A stretch of DNA of 64,000 nucleotides from Rhizorhabdus wittichii RW1 (GCA_000016765.1 CP000699.1:1488001-1552000), one strand, 5' to 3'; positions 27,429 through 36,703 are shown, counted from the first letter of the stretch. Notes: generated from the sequence alone by a model not told the origin. Numbers and translations are program-made.

Positions 27429-27724
27429 CAAAAGACCTGTACCAGTTCCGGCGCGACCCGTTCCCGGAAGGAGGGACGCATGGCCTTGCGGGAAACCAGG
27501 TCAACGTCCCGCCCAAGGGCGTCCTTGATATCCAGATACACGCCGGCCTGATCGAACAGATCGAATCTGGAGTCCGGATCATAGTCGAAGATGAGGTCGA
27601 CGTCGGACGCATCGCCGGCCTGATCGCGCGCCGTGGACCCAAAGAGATACAGGGCCGAAACGCCTTGCTGGCGCAGCCGCTGCTCCAAGGGCCTCAGTCT
27701 GGCCAACGCCACGTCCCGTTTCAT
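27428..27724 (-). CDS. mntA: MntA-like minimal nucleotidyltransferase antitoxin
   Basis: MntA antitoxins transfer AMP groups to the HepT active-site Tyr. The 98-residue protein has the nucleotidyltransferase signature GSTARDQAGDASDVDL, which is GSX10DXD, with a third acidic residue in RDVDLVS. The start MKRDVALARL fits the minimal family size; an in-frame start at 27784 would add 20 residues. It is upstream of and coupled to hepT, the usual order for this toxin-antitoxin pair. Confidence 0.88.
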   Translation of the reverse strand: MKRDVALARLRPLEQRLRQQGVSALYLFGSTARDQAGDASDVDLIFDYDPDSRFDLFDQAGVYLDIKDALGRDVDLVSRKAMRPSFRERVAPELVQVF

Positions 27725-27817
27725 GATCGCATTTTCACACAGTCTCTTGCACGAGGCAAGCATAGGCAATGCATCTATCGCCATAACACTTTGAATAAAA
27801 ACATATTTTCTACGAAA

Positions 27818-28315
27818 TCACGCCGCGATCCGGGGGCCCAGGACCGCCATCAGCTCGGCGCAGCCCACCACGTCCTGTTCGTCGAAGCGGCCCTTGATCG
27901 GGCTGTCGAGGTCGAGCACGCCGATCAGCCGGCCCTCATGGACGATCGGCACGACCAGCTCCGACGCCGAATAGGCGTCGCAGGCGATATGGCCGGGGAA
28001 TTCGTGGACGTCCGACACGCACTGCGCAGTGCGGGTGTCCGCCGCCGTGCCGCACACGCCCTTGCCGAACGGGATGCGGATGCAGGCGGTCTTGCCCTGG
28101 AAGGGCCCAAGCACCAGTTCCTGCCCGATCGCGCGGTAGAAGCCCGCCCAGTTGAGATCGGGCAGATATTCCCAGATCAGCGCCGCGGCATTGGCCATGT
28201 TGGCGATCGCGTCGGGCTCGTCGGCGGTCAGCGCGGCGAGCGCCGCCGCCATATCGGCATAGAGCGACGCCTTGTCGCCGTGCCGGTCGATGTCGAACAT
28301 GTACATGCCGTCCAT
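27818..28315 (-). CDS. msrC: Free methionine-(R)-sulfoxide reductase (GAF domain)
   Basis: This enzyme reduces free L-methionine-R-sulfoxide using catalytic cysteines in a GAF fold. The 165-residue protein has ACIRIPFGKGVCGTAAD and FPGHIACDAYSASELVVP, with Cys78, Cys88 and Cys112 matching the three catalytic/resolving cysteines of the characterised E. coli enzyme, and DLDSPIKGRFDEQD at the C-terminus. An N-terminal MDGMYMFD extension may be shortened. It lies upstream of mntA on the same strand but 94 bp away. Confidence 0.92.
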   Translation of the reverse strand: MDGMYMFDIDRHGDKASLYADMAAALAALTADEPDAIANMANAAALIWEYLPDLNWAGFYRAIGQELVLGPFQGKTACIRIPFGKGVCGTAADTRTAQCVSDVHEFPGHIACDAYSASELVVPIVHEGRLIGVLDLDSPIKGRFDEQDVVGCAELMAVLGPRIAA

Positions 28316-28385
28316 CTGGACCCGCCGCGCTTGCGCTTCAAGCGGCTTGCGATATCGTCCGCGCGGGGTTCGGGGGGAGCGCGCG

Positions 28386-28862
28386 ATGACGGCATCCTAT
28401 TATCGCCTGATCCGGTGGCTGCCGGTCGCCTTCGCGGCGCATGTCGCCGAGGAATATCTGACCGGCTTTCCCCGTTACGCCGGGGAGATCAGCGGCCATG
28501 CGATGGATCTCCCGCTGTTCCTGGGCGGCAATATCGCCTTCATCGCGATCATGGCGCTGCTCGTCGGCTGGGCCGCGAAGACGCGCAGCGCGACGGCCAA
28601 TTTCTGGCTGCTCGCCTGGGCCGCCGGCAACCTGTTCTGGAACTTCGTCTTCCACTTCGTCCTGGTGATCGCCTTCGACCGCCATTCGCCGGGGTTGATC
28701 ACCGGCACCCTGGTCTATTTCCCGCTGTCGCTCGCGCTGTGGCAGGCGGCTCTGGCCGGACGGGTCGTCCGCGCGCCGACGCTGATCGGGGCGATCCTGC
28801 TGGGCGGCGCCTATATGGGCGCGGTCGCGGCGTTCAGCATCTTCCATGTCGGCGGGGTCTGA
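28386..28862 (+). CDS. HXXEE-domain membrane protein
   Basis: A 158-residue integral membrane protein with about five hydrophobic helices. The motif HVAEEY near residues 19-24 matches the HXXEE family, whose members are of unknown function and carry conserved His/Glu residues in membrane helices. The ATG at 28386 follows a purine-rich GGGGGGAGC ribosome site; the frame upstream overlaps msrC antisense. It precedes arfB by 42 bp. Confidence 0.75.
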   Translation: MTASYYRLIRWLPVAFAAHVAEEYLTGFPRYAGEISGHAMDLPLFLGGNIAFIAIMALLVGWAAKTRSATANFWLLAWAAGNLFWNFVFHFVLVIAFDRHSPGLITGTLVYFPLSLALWQAALAGRVVRAPTLIGAILLGGAYMGAVAAFSIFHVGGV

Positions 28863-28903
28863 ACGCCTAGCCAAGCCGATGCCCGCCCGATAAGGCTCCT
28901 CCC

Positions 28904-29326
28904 ATGCCGCTCATCCCCGTCACCCGCTCGATCGCGATCGACAGCGACGAGATCGAGGAAAGCTTCACCCGCGCGGGCGGCCCCGGCGGCCAGGGGGTCA
29001 ACACCACCGACTCCGCCGTGATGCTGCGCTTCGACGTACGCAATTCGCCCAACCTGCCCGACGCCGTGAAGATCCGGCTGGACGCGATCGCCGGCAGCCG
29101 AATGACCCGCGAGGGCGTGCTCGTCCTGCGCAGCGAAGGCGCCCGATCGCAGCTCCTCAACCGGCAAGAAGTCCGCGAACGGCTGTTCGATCTGATCCGC
29201 GAAGCGACCTTCGTGCCCAAGAAGCGCAAGCCCACAAAGCCGTCCCGGGCGGCGAAAGCCAAGCGCATGGACGGCAAGTCCAAGCGCTCGGCGGTCAAGA
29301 ACCTGCGCGGCAAGGTTTTCGACTAG
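28904..29326 (+). CDS. arfB: Alternative ribosome-rescue factor ArfB (YaeJ)
   Basis: ArfB releases peptides from ribosomes stalled on truncated mRNA. The 140-residue protein has the class-I release-factor domain with AGGPGGQGVN (GGQ at 28-30), but no codon-recognition domain. It ends in a Lys/Arg-rich tail (KKRKPTKPSRAAKAKRMDGK) of the kind that enters the empty mRNA channel. It converges with the SDR gene; the two 3' ends overlap by 4 bp. Confidence 0.93.
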   Translation: MPLIPVTRSIAIDSDEIEESFTRAGGPGGQGVNTTDSAVMLRFDVRNSPNLPDAVKIRLDAIAGSRMTREGVLVLRSEGARSQLLNRQEVRERLFDLIREATFVPKKRKPTKPSRAAKAKRMDGKSKRSAVKNLRGKVFD

Positions 29327-30153
29327 GACGGATCGGGTCGTGGCGCGAACATCGCCCGCATCCGCGCCAGATACTCCTCTTCCGAGGTCGACCAGCGCAG
29401 CTCGTTGAGCATCTTGCTGTCGGCCCCCGCCGGATAGCGCAGCTTGCCGCCCTCCTCGGTCGCCGCGGCGAAGACGGCCTCGGCCACCTCGGCTTCACTG
29501 CAATAGGCGGTGGGATAGTCCGCCATGCGGGTGAAGCAGGCCTGGGCGAAGGGCGCATAATCGGCCGGGATCAGCCCCTCCATCCGGGCACCGCCATTGG
29601 CGGTGAAGCTGGTGGTCGGGGCATAGCCCGGCTCGACCAGCCGGGCGGTGATACCGAACGGCGCGAGCTCATAGGCCAGGGACTCGGTGAAACCCTCCAC
29701 GGCGAACTTGCTCGCGGCGTAGACGGCGACGAGCGGCATGACCCCGATGGTCACGCTTGACGTGACGTTGACGATAATGCCGTGCCCCTGCCGCCGCATC
29801 TGCGGGATGATCGCGCGGCAGGTGGCCATGACGCCGAAGCAGTTTGTCTCGAAGACCTCGCGGACCGTGCTGTCGGGGGTGGCTTCGACGGCGGAGGCCA
29901 TGCCGATCCCGGCATTGTTCACCAGCACGTCGATCGCCCCGAAAGCCGCCACCCCCTCGGCGATCGCCGTGTCGATGCTCGCCCGGTCGGTGACGTCGAG
30001 CCGGACCAGCTTCAGCCGGTCCGATGCCCGGAAGACAGCCGGGTCGGGCCGCCGCATGGTCGCGATCACGTTCCAGCCGCGATCGAGGAAATGGTCGACG
30101 GTCGCCTTGCCATAGCCCGACGAGGTTCCGGTGATGAGGATGGTGCTGGTCAT
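29323..30153 (-). CDS. SDR-family oxidoreductase
   Basis: A classical short-chain dehydrogenase/reductase of 276 residues. It shows TGTSSGYGKAT (cofactor motif TGxxxGxG, about 8-15), NNAGIG, a catalytic Ser in VTSSVTIG and YAASK (Tyr/Lys catalytic pair). RRPD after strand 2 hints at NADP preference. The substrate is unknown. It is divergent from the AraC regulator at 30253 and shares with it a 99-bp region containing a 13-bp inverted repeat, so it is probably that regulator's target. Confidence 0.9.
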   Translation of the reverse strand: MTSTILITGTSSGYGKATVDHFLDRGWNVIATMRRPDPAVFRASDRLKLVRLDVTDRASIDTAIAEGVAAFGAIDVLVNNAGIGMASAVEATPDSTVREVFETNCFGVMATCRAIIPQMRRQGHGIIVNVTSSVTIGVMPLVAVYAASKFAVEGFTESLAYELAPFGITARLVEPGYAPTTSFTANGGARMEGLIPADYAPFAQACFTRMADYPTAYCSEAEVAEAVFAAATEEGGKLRYPAGADSKMLNELRWSTSEEEYLARMRAMFAPRPDPS

Positions 30154-30195
30154 GTCCTGTCTCCTTCGTTGCCGTCGGATAGACAGGGCCTTTGA

Positions 30196-30252
30196 GACGA
30201 TCTATAATTCATCATCCATTATTCATTATAGATCGTCCCATATAGATCGTCC
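30196..30252. promoter_or_regulatory. Candidate operator between the SDR and AraC genes
   Basis: GACGATCTATAAT (30196-30208) and ATTATAGATCGTC (30225-30237) form a perfect 13-bp inverted repeat with a 16-bp spacer. The half-site TATAGATCGTCC then recurs directly at 30227-30238 and 30241-30252, two bases apart and abutting the ATG. Three copies of one half-site in an AT-rich island between divergent genes is a strong signature of a regulator-binding region. Confidence 0.75.
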
Positions 30253-31170
30253 ATGGATCCGCTCAGCGACATCATCGCCCTCCTCCGTCCCCACGCCGCC
30301 CTCTCCAAGCCGATCAGCGGCCGGGGCGATTGGGGCGTGCGCTATGACGCCTATGGCCAACCCGGCTTCGCGATGGTGCTGGCCGGGCATTGCTGGCTGA
30401 CGCTCGACGGCGCCGAACCGGTCCGCCTCGACCGGGGCGACTTCGTGTTGCTGCCCGCCACCCCCGCCTTCACCCTCGCCAGCCGCCCGGGGATCGCCGG
30501 CCCCCTCGTCCAGCCGTCGGACCGGGCGGTCCGTCATGGCGAGCCCGACGGCGCCCCCGATGTCGAGATGCTGGGCGGCGCCTTCCGCATCGAACCGGTC
30601 AACGCACCGCTGCTGCTGGCCCTGTTGCCCGGCATGATCCACATACGCGCCGCCGAGAGTGCCGCCGACCGGCTGTCGCGGATCATCGCCCTGATCGCCG
30701 AGGAATGCGGCGGGGATCGACCGGGGCACGACATGATCCTGCCCCGGCTGATCGAGGTGATGCTGATCGAATGTCTGCGCGGGAGCGGGATCGAGGGCAA
30801 GGCGCTCCCTTCCGGCCTGTTGGCGGGCCTGCGCGATCCGGCGCTCGCCACCGCCTTGCGGGCGATCCACGGCAACGTTCGCGGCGGCTGGAGCGTGGCC
30901 GGGCTCGCCGCGATCGCCGGCATGTCGCGATCGGCCTTCGCCGCCCGCTTCGTCGAGACGCTGGGCTGCGGCCCGATCGAATATCTGGCGCGGTGGCGGA
31001 TGGCGCTGGCGCGCGACGCGCTCGATCGCGGCAAAATCCCGCTCGACCGGCTCGCGGAGACGATCGGCTATGAATCGGCCAGCGCCTTCAGCACCGCCTT
31101 CCGCCGCCGCATGGGTTGCTCGCCAGGCGCCTTCGCCCGCGCCCGTCGTCAGTCCGCCATAGCGGCCTGA
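30253..31170 (+). CDS. AraC-family transcriptional regulator with cupin sensor domain
   Basis: A 305-residue regulator. The N-terminal cupin-like domain (about 1-170) contains RLDRGDFVLLPATPAF, the typical ligand-pocket strand, and the C-terminal AraC HTH (about 200-300) has WSVAGLAAIAGMSRSAFAARF and IGYESASAFSTAFRRRMG. It is divergent from an SDR gene, which is the common layout for cupin-AraC regulators controlling a neighbouring reductase. Tandem half-sites directly upstream of its ATG suggest autoregulation. Confidence 0.92.
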   Translation: MDPLSDIIALLRPHAALSKPISGRGDWGVRYDAYGQPGFAMVLAGHCWLTLDGAEPVRLDRGDFVLLPATPAFTLASRPGIAGPLVQPSDRAVRHGEPDGAPDVEMLGGAFRIEPVNAPLLLALLPGMIHIRAAESAADRLSRIIALIAEECGGDRPGHDMILPRLIEVMLIECLRGSGIEGKALPSGLLAGLRDPALATALRAIHGNVRGGWSVAGLAAIAGMSRSAFAARFVETLGCGPIEYLARWRMALARDALDRGKIPLDRLAETIGYESASAFSTAFRRRMGCSPGAFARARRQSAIAA

Positions 31171-31173
31171 CGA

Positions 31174-31833
31174 TCAGGCCGGTTCGGCGAAGCCCAGCGC
31201 GGTGAAACGCGCGGGAAGCGGCGCCTTCGCCTCGATCGGGTTCTTACCTTCGCGCGGGACGACCAGGGCGGAGGCATGGAGCAAGGTCACTCCGGCCTGC
31301 CCTTCCCTGCCGTAAACCGGGTCGCCATGGATCGGCAGGCCGATGCCGGTCGCGGCGTGCACGCGAATCTGGTGGGTGCGACCGGTCGTCGGCCGGAACT
31401 CGACCAGCGCGCGTCCGTCGACGGTCGCGACGACGCGCCAGGCCGTGGTGGCGGGCTTGCCCCTGGGGTCGCCGACCATCCGCCAACCAGCCTCGCGGGT
31501 CGAGATCTTGGCGAGCGGCAGGTCGACCAGGCCGCTCTCCTGCGCCGGAATGCCATCGAGGATGGCAAGATAGGTCTTCTCGACCTTCCCTTCCTCGAAG
31601 GCGAGCGCATAGCGTTTGTGCGCCTTGGGATTGCGCGCCAGCAGCAGGCAGCCCGAGGTGTCGCGGTCCAGCCGGTGCACCGCGCTCGGCCAGCGCTTGA
31701 AACCGAAGGACAGCGACTGGAGGTGGTTCTCCAGACTGATGCTGCCGTCGCGCGGCGGATCGACCGGCAGGCCCGAAGGCTTGTCGATCACCATCGCCTC
31801 GCCGTCGATGAAGAGGATATGTTCGTCTAGCAC
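31174..31833 (-). CDS. RluA-family pseudouridine synthase
   Basis: Converts specific uridines to pseudouridine in rRNA or tRNA. The GTG at 31833 follows AAGGGAGG, giving 219 residues; the longer open frame upstream lacks family similarity. The catalytic signature HRLDRDTSG (53-61, catalytic Asp56) and RTHQIRVH are present. No S4 domain is visible, as in the short RluA/TruC-like members. The exact target base cannot be told. Confidence 0.9.
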   Translation of the reverse strand: MLDEHILFIDGEAMVIDKPSGLPVDPPRDGSISLENHLQSLSFGFKRWPSAVHRLDRDTSGCLLLARNPKAHKRYALAFEEGKVEKTYLAILDGIPAQESGLVDLPLAKISTREAGWRMVGDPRGKPATTAWRVVATVDGRALVEFRPTTGRTHQIRVHAATGIGLPIHGDPVYGREGQAGVTLLHASALVVPREGKNPIEAKAPLPARFTALGFAEPA

Positions 31834-31978
31834 GCGCCTCCCTTGCACGGGCCGGCCCCGCCTGCAAAGAGCTTCCTTGCCTTTCGGGCGCCGCGCCGCT
31901 ATGCGCCCCCATCCCGTTCCGGTCATCCCTGGAGGCGGTACGGGTCTTGGAAACTCAAATGCGAACTGGAGACATGTT

Positions 31979-32602
31979 ATGAGCGAAGTGCTCGACCTGT
32001 CGGCCGAGGCACGCGAGCGGGCTGGCAAGGGAGCCTCCCGCGCGATCCGCCGCGAAGGCCGCGTCCCCGCCGTGATCTACGGCGAAAAGCAGGAACCCGC
32101 CTCGATTCACGTCGAGGAGAAGGTCCTCATGAAGCTGCTGCACACCGGCCACTTCTTCAACAGCGTGGTCATGCTCGATGTCGGCGGCAAGAAGGTCCGG
32201 ACCCTGCCGAAGGACGTCCAGTTCCATCCGGTCACCGACCGTCCGCTGCATGTCGACTTCCTGCGCATCGGCGAACACACCAAGGTCAACGTCAACGTTC
32301 CGGTCCACTTCAAGGACGAGGAACTGTCGCCGGGCCTGAAGCGTGGCGGCGTTCTCAACGTCGTCATCCATGACCTGGGCCTGTCGGTCGACGCGGCCGA
32401 GATCCCGGAGGAGATCGTGATCTCGCTGAAGGGTCTCGAGGTGGGCGAGAGCATCCACCTGTCGCAGGTCGCCCTGCCCAAGGGCGCGTCCGCGCAGGAC
32501 CATGAAGACATCACCATCGCGACGATCGTCGCCCCGTCGGCGCTGAAGAGCGCCGAGGGCGAGGAAGCCGCCGAAGCCGGTGAAGAGGCCGCCGAGGGCT
32601 GA
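31979..32602 (+). CDS. rplY: 50S ribosomal protein L25 (Ctc family)
   Basis: L25/Ctc binds 5S rRNA and is often stress-related. Start [18 protein letters not shown] gives 207 residues, the long two-domain Ctc form. The N-terminal L25 domain has [17 protein letters not shown], the C-terminal TL5-like beta domain includes [16 protein letters not shown], and an acidic Ala/Glu tail follows. It precedes pth, the conserved rplY-pth pairing, although a terminator lies between. Confidence 0.95.
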   Translation: MSEVLDLSAEARERAGKGASRAIRREGRVPAVIYGEKQEPASIHVEEKVLMKLLHTGHFFNSVVMLDVGGKKVRTLPKDVQFHPVTDRPLHVDFLRIGEHTKVNVNVPVHFKDEELSPGLKRGGVLNVVIHDLGLSVDAAEIPEEIVISLKGLEVGESIHLSQVALPKGASAQDHEDITIATIVAPSALKSAEGEEAAEAGEEAAEG

Positions 32603-32628
32603 GCCCTTCGCAGCTTCGCGAAAGAATG

Positions 32629-32662
32629 AAGGCCCCGCCGACCCGTTCGGCGGGGCCTTTTT
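32629..32662 (+). terminator. Rho-independent terminator after rplY
   Basis: A 12-bp stem (AAGGCCCCGCCG / CGGCGGGGCCTT) with a 7-base loop runs into TTTTT. It is one of the strongest terminators in the window and implies a separate promoter, or regulated read-through, for pth. Confidence 0.9.
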
Positions 32663-32762
32663 CTTGCTGCGGGGATGATGAGGGGAAACGGCAGGAAGCG
32701 ATCGGCACGATCTGTAAACCGCTCGCTGGCATCACGATCGCCGATTGGCTAGAGCCTGCGCC

Positions 32763-33332
32763 ATGCAGATCTGGGTCGGCCTTGGCAATCCGGGCGCGCA
32801 ATATGCGATGCACCGGCACAATGTGGGTTTCATGGCGGTCGACACGATCGCCGAGGTGCACCGCTTCGATCCGTGGAAGAAGCAGTTCCAGGGCTGGTCG
32901 GCGACCGGGCGGATCGGCAACGTGAAGGTCCTGCTGCTCAAGCCCGCCACCTTCATGAACGAAAGCGGCCGATCGGTCGGCGAGGCGATGCGCTTCTTCA
33001 AGCGCGAGACCGGCGACGTCACCGTCTTCCATGACGAACTCGACCTCGCCCCGTTCAAGGTGAAGGTGAAGACCGGCGGCGGCACCGCCGGACATAACGG
33101 CCTGCGATCGACCGAGGCGCATATCGGCAACGCGTTCCGCCGCGTCCGCATCGGCATCGGCCATCCGGGACACAAGGACCGGGTCACGGGTTATGTCCTC
33201 GGCAATTATGTCAAGGCGGAGCTCGATCCGCTCGCCGGCATGCTGGGCGCGATCGCGTCGGAGGCGGACTGGCTGGCATCGGGCGACGATGCCCGCTTCA
33301 TGAGCGAGATCGCGTTGCGGCTCGCCGACTGA
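32763..33332 (+). CDS. pth: Peptidyl-tRNA hydrolase
   Basis: Cleaves peptidyl-tRNA released from stalled ribosomes. Start MQIWVGLGNPG gives 189 residues. Catalytic residues equivalent to E. coli Asn10, His20 and Asp93 are seen as Asn9 (GLGNPG), His19 (RHNVGF) and Asp91 (HDELDL); GGGTAGHNGLRS is also intact. It lies 160 bp after rplY. Confidence 0.96.
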   Translation: MQIWVGLGNPGAQYAMHRHNVGFMAVDTIAEVHRFDPWKKQFQGWSATGRIGNVKVLLLKPATFMNESGRSVGEAMRFFKRETGDVTVFHDELDLAPFKVKVKTGGGTAGHNGLRSTEAHIGNAFRRVRIGIGHPGHKDRVTGYVLGNYVKAELDPLAGMLGAIASEADWLASGDDARFMSEIALRLAD

Positions 33333-33343
33333 CGGAGGCTGTC

Positions 33344-33733
33344 ATGCAGGTCACTCCCTTCCTGATGTTCCAGGGCGATGCCGAGGCCGCGATCGATTTC
33401 TACCGAGGGCTCTTCCCCGAATTCGAAGTGGTCGAGCTGACCCGCTGGGGCGCGGAGGGCCCCGGCAAGGAAGGCTCCATCTATCAGGCGAGCCTCTCGA
33501 TCGCCGGGCAGACGGTCCGCTGCTTCGACAGCCCGCCGGTCCACGACTTCGGCTTCACGCCCTCCTTCTCCTTCTTCATCGACTGCGACGACGAAGCGCA
33601 GATCGAGGCGCTGTGGGCGGCGCTGTCCGACGGCGGCAAGGCGCTGATGGGGATCGGCGACCATGGCTTCAGCCGGCGCTTCGGCTGGGTTCAGGATCGC
33701 TTCGGAATCTCCTGGCAGCTCAATCTGCCCTGA
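33344..33733 (+). CDS. VOC/glyoxalase-like protein (PhnB type)
   Basis: A 129-residue protein with a single vicinal-oxygen-chelate domain of the PhnB or 3-demethylubiquinone methyltransferase-like group. Visible features are TPFLMFQGDAEAAIDFYRGLFP, GQTVRCFDSPP, FFIDCDDEAQIEALW and the terminal RFGWVQDRFGISWQLN. The biochemical role of this group is mostly unknown. It starts 11 bp after pth and may be in the same transcript. Confidence 0.88.
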   Translation: MQVTPFLMFQGDAEAAIDFYRGLFPEFEVVELTRWGAEGPGKEGSIYQASLSIAGQTVRCFDSPPVHDFGFTPSFSFFIDCDDEAQIEALWAALSDGGKALMGIGDHGFSRRFGWVQDRFGISWQLNLP

Positions 33734-33801
33734 CGGGCTGACGCCGGACCCTTCCCGCAGTACAAGGCTCCCCGGGGAAAGTTCGCGTTCGGGGGAGTAG
33801 C

Positions 33802-36660
33802 GTGGGGGGTCGTCTATTGTCTGCCGCGGCGGGGGCCGCGCTTCTGATGTCGTCGCCGGCGGTCGAGGCCGCCAGGGCCGATCCGGTGGCCGCCGCCGCG
33901 AAGATCGACATATCCGCCGATCCGGGCGGCGCCGTCGTCGCCTGGCGCGCCGCGCTCGCGACCGCGTCGAGGCCGGGCGCACGGCGGGCCCATATCCTCA
34001 GCAGGCTCGGCACCGCGATGGTCGGGGCGGCGCAGGTCGAGGACGCCGTGCCGATCCTGCGCGAATCGCGCGACATGGCGGGCGTCTCGCCGTCCGACCG
34101 GGCGCACAGCACGACGCTGCTCGGCTCCGCCTTCACCAACCTCAACCGCTATGACGAGGCGGAGGCGACGCTGAAGGACGCCGTGGCGCAATGGCATGCG
34201 ATCGCGCCGCAGGGCAGCGCCGAGGAGGCCGACGCGATCCACACGCTCGCGATCCTCCATTATGCGCGCGGCGATCTCGACGGCGCCGAGCGGCTCGAAG
34301 CCGAATCCTTCGCGCTCGCGCGCCGGGTGAAGGCGCCCGAGAACGAGCATATGGTGGCGATGATCACCACCATGGCGATCGTCGCGCTCCAGGCCGGCAA
34401 GCTGGAGGCGAGCGACACCTATGCGCGCGAGGCGATGACGATCGCGGGACGCGTCCTGGCCGAGGATCATCCGATCGCGATCCTCGCGATCAACAATTGG
34501 GTCACCGTGCTCGCCGCGCAGAACCGCCGTTCCGAGGCGGTCGACATCCTGCGGCGGATCGCCGGCATCGAGGAGAAGCGCTTCGGCCCCGACTATGCGG
34601 GGCTGGCCGTCACCTACAATAATCTCGGCCGCACCCTCGCCCTGCTCGGCCGCGCCGCCGAGGCCGAGCCCTATGCCCGCCGGTCGGTGGCGATCGGAGA
34701 GAAGACGCTGGCCCGCGACGACGAGACGCTCGCCGCCTTCCGCAACAATCTCGCCGATCTGCTCGCCGGGCGCGGCCTGCTGGCGGAGTCGCTGGCGATC
34801 CGGCGCCAGGCGCTCGCCGATCTCGGCGATTCCAATCCGGTGCGGGCGATGCGCATCCGCACCTCGCTGGGCAAGAGCCTGTTGTCGACCGGCGACGATG
34901 CCGGCGCGTGGGAGGCGTTCGCGATCGTCGACGCGTGGCAGGCGAAGACCCTGCCCGAGACGCACCCCGACCGCATCGACATCGCCGGCTGCCGCGCGCT
35001 GCTCGCCGCCCGGATGAAACGCGCCGATGCGGCCGAGCGGCTCGCCGGCATCCTCGCCGTCACCGAGCGCGAGCTGTTCGCCAACGCCGATCCCGACCGG
35101 CGCAGCAGCACCGTGCCCGATCATCTCGGCCGGTTGCTGGAGGCGAGCTGGCTGGTCGGCGATCGGCCGGCGGGCTTCCGCGTCGCCCAGCTGATGGCGC
35201 TCGACGATGCCGGCCGCGCGATCGTCGCCGTCTCGGCGCGCGCCGCCGCGCGCGACGGCGGCACCGCCGCGCTGATCCGCAAGCGGCAGGACCTGCTCGC
35301 CCAGCGCGACCGGCTGACCCAGGCGGCGCTGCGCGCCTATGGCAAGGGCGAGGCCGACTATCACGACGCCACCGCCGAAGTCGGCCAGGTCGACCGCGAA
35401 CTGGCCGCGACCGAAGCGGCGCTCGCCGCCGCCCAGCCCGATTATGCCGCCCTCACCCGCTTCACCGCGCTGGACGAAGCGGCGGTGGCACGGCGGCTCG
35501 GCCGCCGCCAGGCGCTGGTGATGCCGGTGCCCTTCGGCGGCGGCGCGCTGACCTTCGTGGTCCGGTCCGGCGGCGGCGCATGGGCCTGGTCCGGCACGGA
35601 CTCGACCGCGCTCGCCGATGCCGCGACGTTGCGCGCCTCGCTGGGGCTGGAGGTCGCGACGCGAGGCGCGCTCGCCGACGCGCCGACGGACCGGCCGCGC
35701 TTCGACCGGGCGCTCGCCCACAGGCTCTACCGCGAGATCGTGCCCGCCGCGCTCGACGCGACGCTGGCCGGGGCCGACGACTGGATTCTCGCCCCGGGCG
35801 GCGCCTTCACCCGGCTGCCCTTCGCGGTGCTGGTGACCGACACGCCCAAGGGCCGCGACGACGACCCCGCCGCCTTGCGCGCCACCCCCTGGCTGATCCG
35901 CAGGGCCGCGCTGATGCAGGTCCCCTCGATCGCCGGGATCGGGGAGACGCGCGGCGCGACGACATCCGGCGATCGCTTCGTCGGCATCGGCGCGCCGCTG
36001 CTCGGCGGCAAGGCCGCGCCCGGTGAACTGCGCGGCTTCTATCGCGGCGGCGCGGTCGACCGCGACGCCCTAGCCGCGCTCGCTCCCCTGCCGCAGGCCG
36101 AACGCGAGCTGATCCGGATGCGGGAGGCGCTCGGCCTCCAGCCGAGCCTGCTGGTCGGCGCCGCTGCGACCGAACGCGCGGTCAAGGCCGAGGATTTCAA
36201 GCGGGTCCGCGTCCTCGCCTTCGCCACCCATGGGCTGGTCGGCGGCGCGGTCGACAAGGCTTCGGAACCAGGTCTCGTCCTCACGCCGCCGGCGAAACCG
36301 GACGATACCGACGACGGCCTGCTCACCGCGTCCGAGATCGCCGCGCTCGACATCGACGCCGACTGGGTGGTGCTGTCGGCCTGCGACACGGCGGCGGGCC
36401 AAAGCCCCACCGCCCCTGCCCTGTCGGGTCTCGCCCGCGCCTTCCTCTATGCCGGGGCGCGATCGCTGCTGGTCAGCCACTGGGCGGTGCGCGACGACGT
36501 CGCCGCGCGGCTGACCGTCGACACCGCCTCGCGCGCCGCGAAGGGCGAGCCCCGGCCGCAGGCGCTGCGCAGGGCAATGCTGCGGCTGATCGCCGACCCG
36601 AAGGTGACGGACGGCGCCGTTCCCTCGGTCTGGGCCCCCTTCATCCTGGTCGCGCGCTGA
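33802..36660 (+). CDS. Secreted TPR-CHAT peptidase-like protein
   Basis: CHAT domains are clan CD (caspase/separase-like) peptidase folds. The GTG at 33802 after GGGGGAG gives 952 residues with a signal peptide (LLSAAAGAALLMSSPAVEA). Helical TPR-type repeats span about 45-330, a second helical region with a short coiled coil lies near 485-550, and the CHAT domain spans about 560-950. The catalytic pair is visible as His810 (FATHGL) and Cys861 (VLSACDTAAG). Known CHAT proteins with TPRs act as caspase-like effectors, but most are cytosolic; this one should be periplasmic or outside. It converges with the FecR/Slam unit. Confidence 0.88.
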   Translation: MGGRLLSAAAGAALLMSSPAVEAARADPVAAAAKIDISADPGGAVVAWRAALATASRPGARRAHILSRLGTAMVGAAQVEDAVPILRESRDMAGVSPSDRAHSTTLLGSAFTNLNRYDEAEATLKDAVAQWHAIAPQGSAEEADAIHTLAILHYARGDLDGAERLEAESFALARRVKAPENEHMVAMITTMAIVALQAGKLEASDTYAREAMTIAGRVLAEDHPIAILAINNWVTVLAAQNRRSEAVDILRRIAGIEEKRFGPDYAGLAVTYNNLGRTLALLGRAAEAEPYARRSVAIGEKTLARDDETLAAFRNNLADLLAGRGLLAESLAIRRQALADLGDSNPVRAMRIRTSLGKSLLSTGDDAGAWEAFAIVDAWQAKTLPETHPDRIDIAGCRALLAARMKRADAAERLAGILAVTERELFANADPDRRSSTVPDHLGRLLEASWLVGDRPAGFRVAQLMALDDAGRAIVAVSARAAARDGGTAALIRKRQDLLAQRDRLTQAALRAYGKGEADYHDATAEVGQVDRELAATEAALAAAQPDYAALTRFTALDEAAVARRLGRRQALVMPVPFGGGALTFVVRSGGGAWAWSGTDSTALADAATLRASLGLEVATRGALADAPTDRPRFDRALAHRLYREIVPAALDATLAGADDWILAPGGAFTRLPFAVLVTDTPKGRDDDPAALRATPWLIRRAALMQVPSIAGIGETRGATTSGDRFVGIGAPLLGGKAAPGELRGFYRGGAVDRDALAALAPLPQAERELIRMREALGLQPSLLVGAAATERAVKAEDFKRVRVLAFATHGLVGGAVDKASEPGLVLTPPAKPDDTDDGLLTASEIAALDIDADWVVLSACDTAAGQSPTAPALSGLARAFLYAGARSLLVSHWAVRDDVAARLTVDTASRAAKGEPRPQALRRAMLRLIADPKVTDGAVPSVWAPFILVAR

Positions 36661-36662
36661 GA

Positions 36663-36703
36663 ATAAAAGAAAAACGGCGCCAGGTTACCAGACCTGACGC
36701 CGT
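36663..36703 (-). terminator. Rho-independent terminator after the FecR cargo gene
   Basis: Arms ACGGCG-x-CAGGT and ACCTG-x-CGCCGT (one internal mismatch) are followed on the minus strand by TTTTTCTTTTATTC. It ends the Slam-cargo transcript and also sits right behind the convergent CHAT gene. Confidence 0.8.

Noticed and set aside
33814-35721. A 635-codon minus-strand open frame opposite the CHAT gene
   Set aside because: Composition typical of high-GC antisense frames; the CHAT protein on the other strand has clear catalytic motifs.
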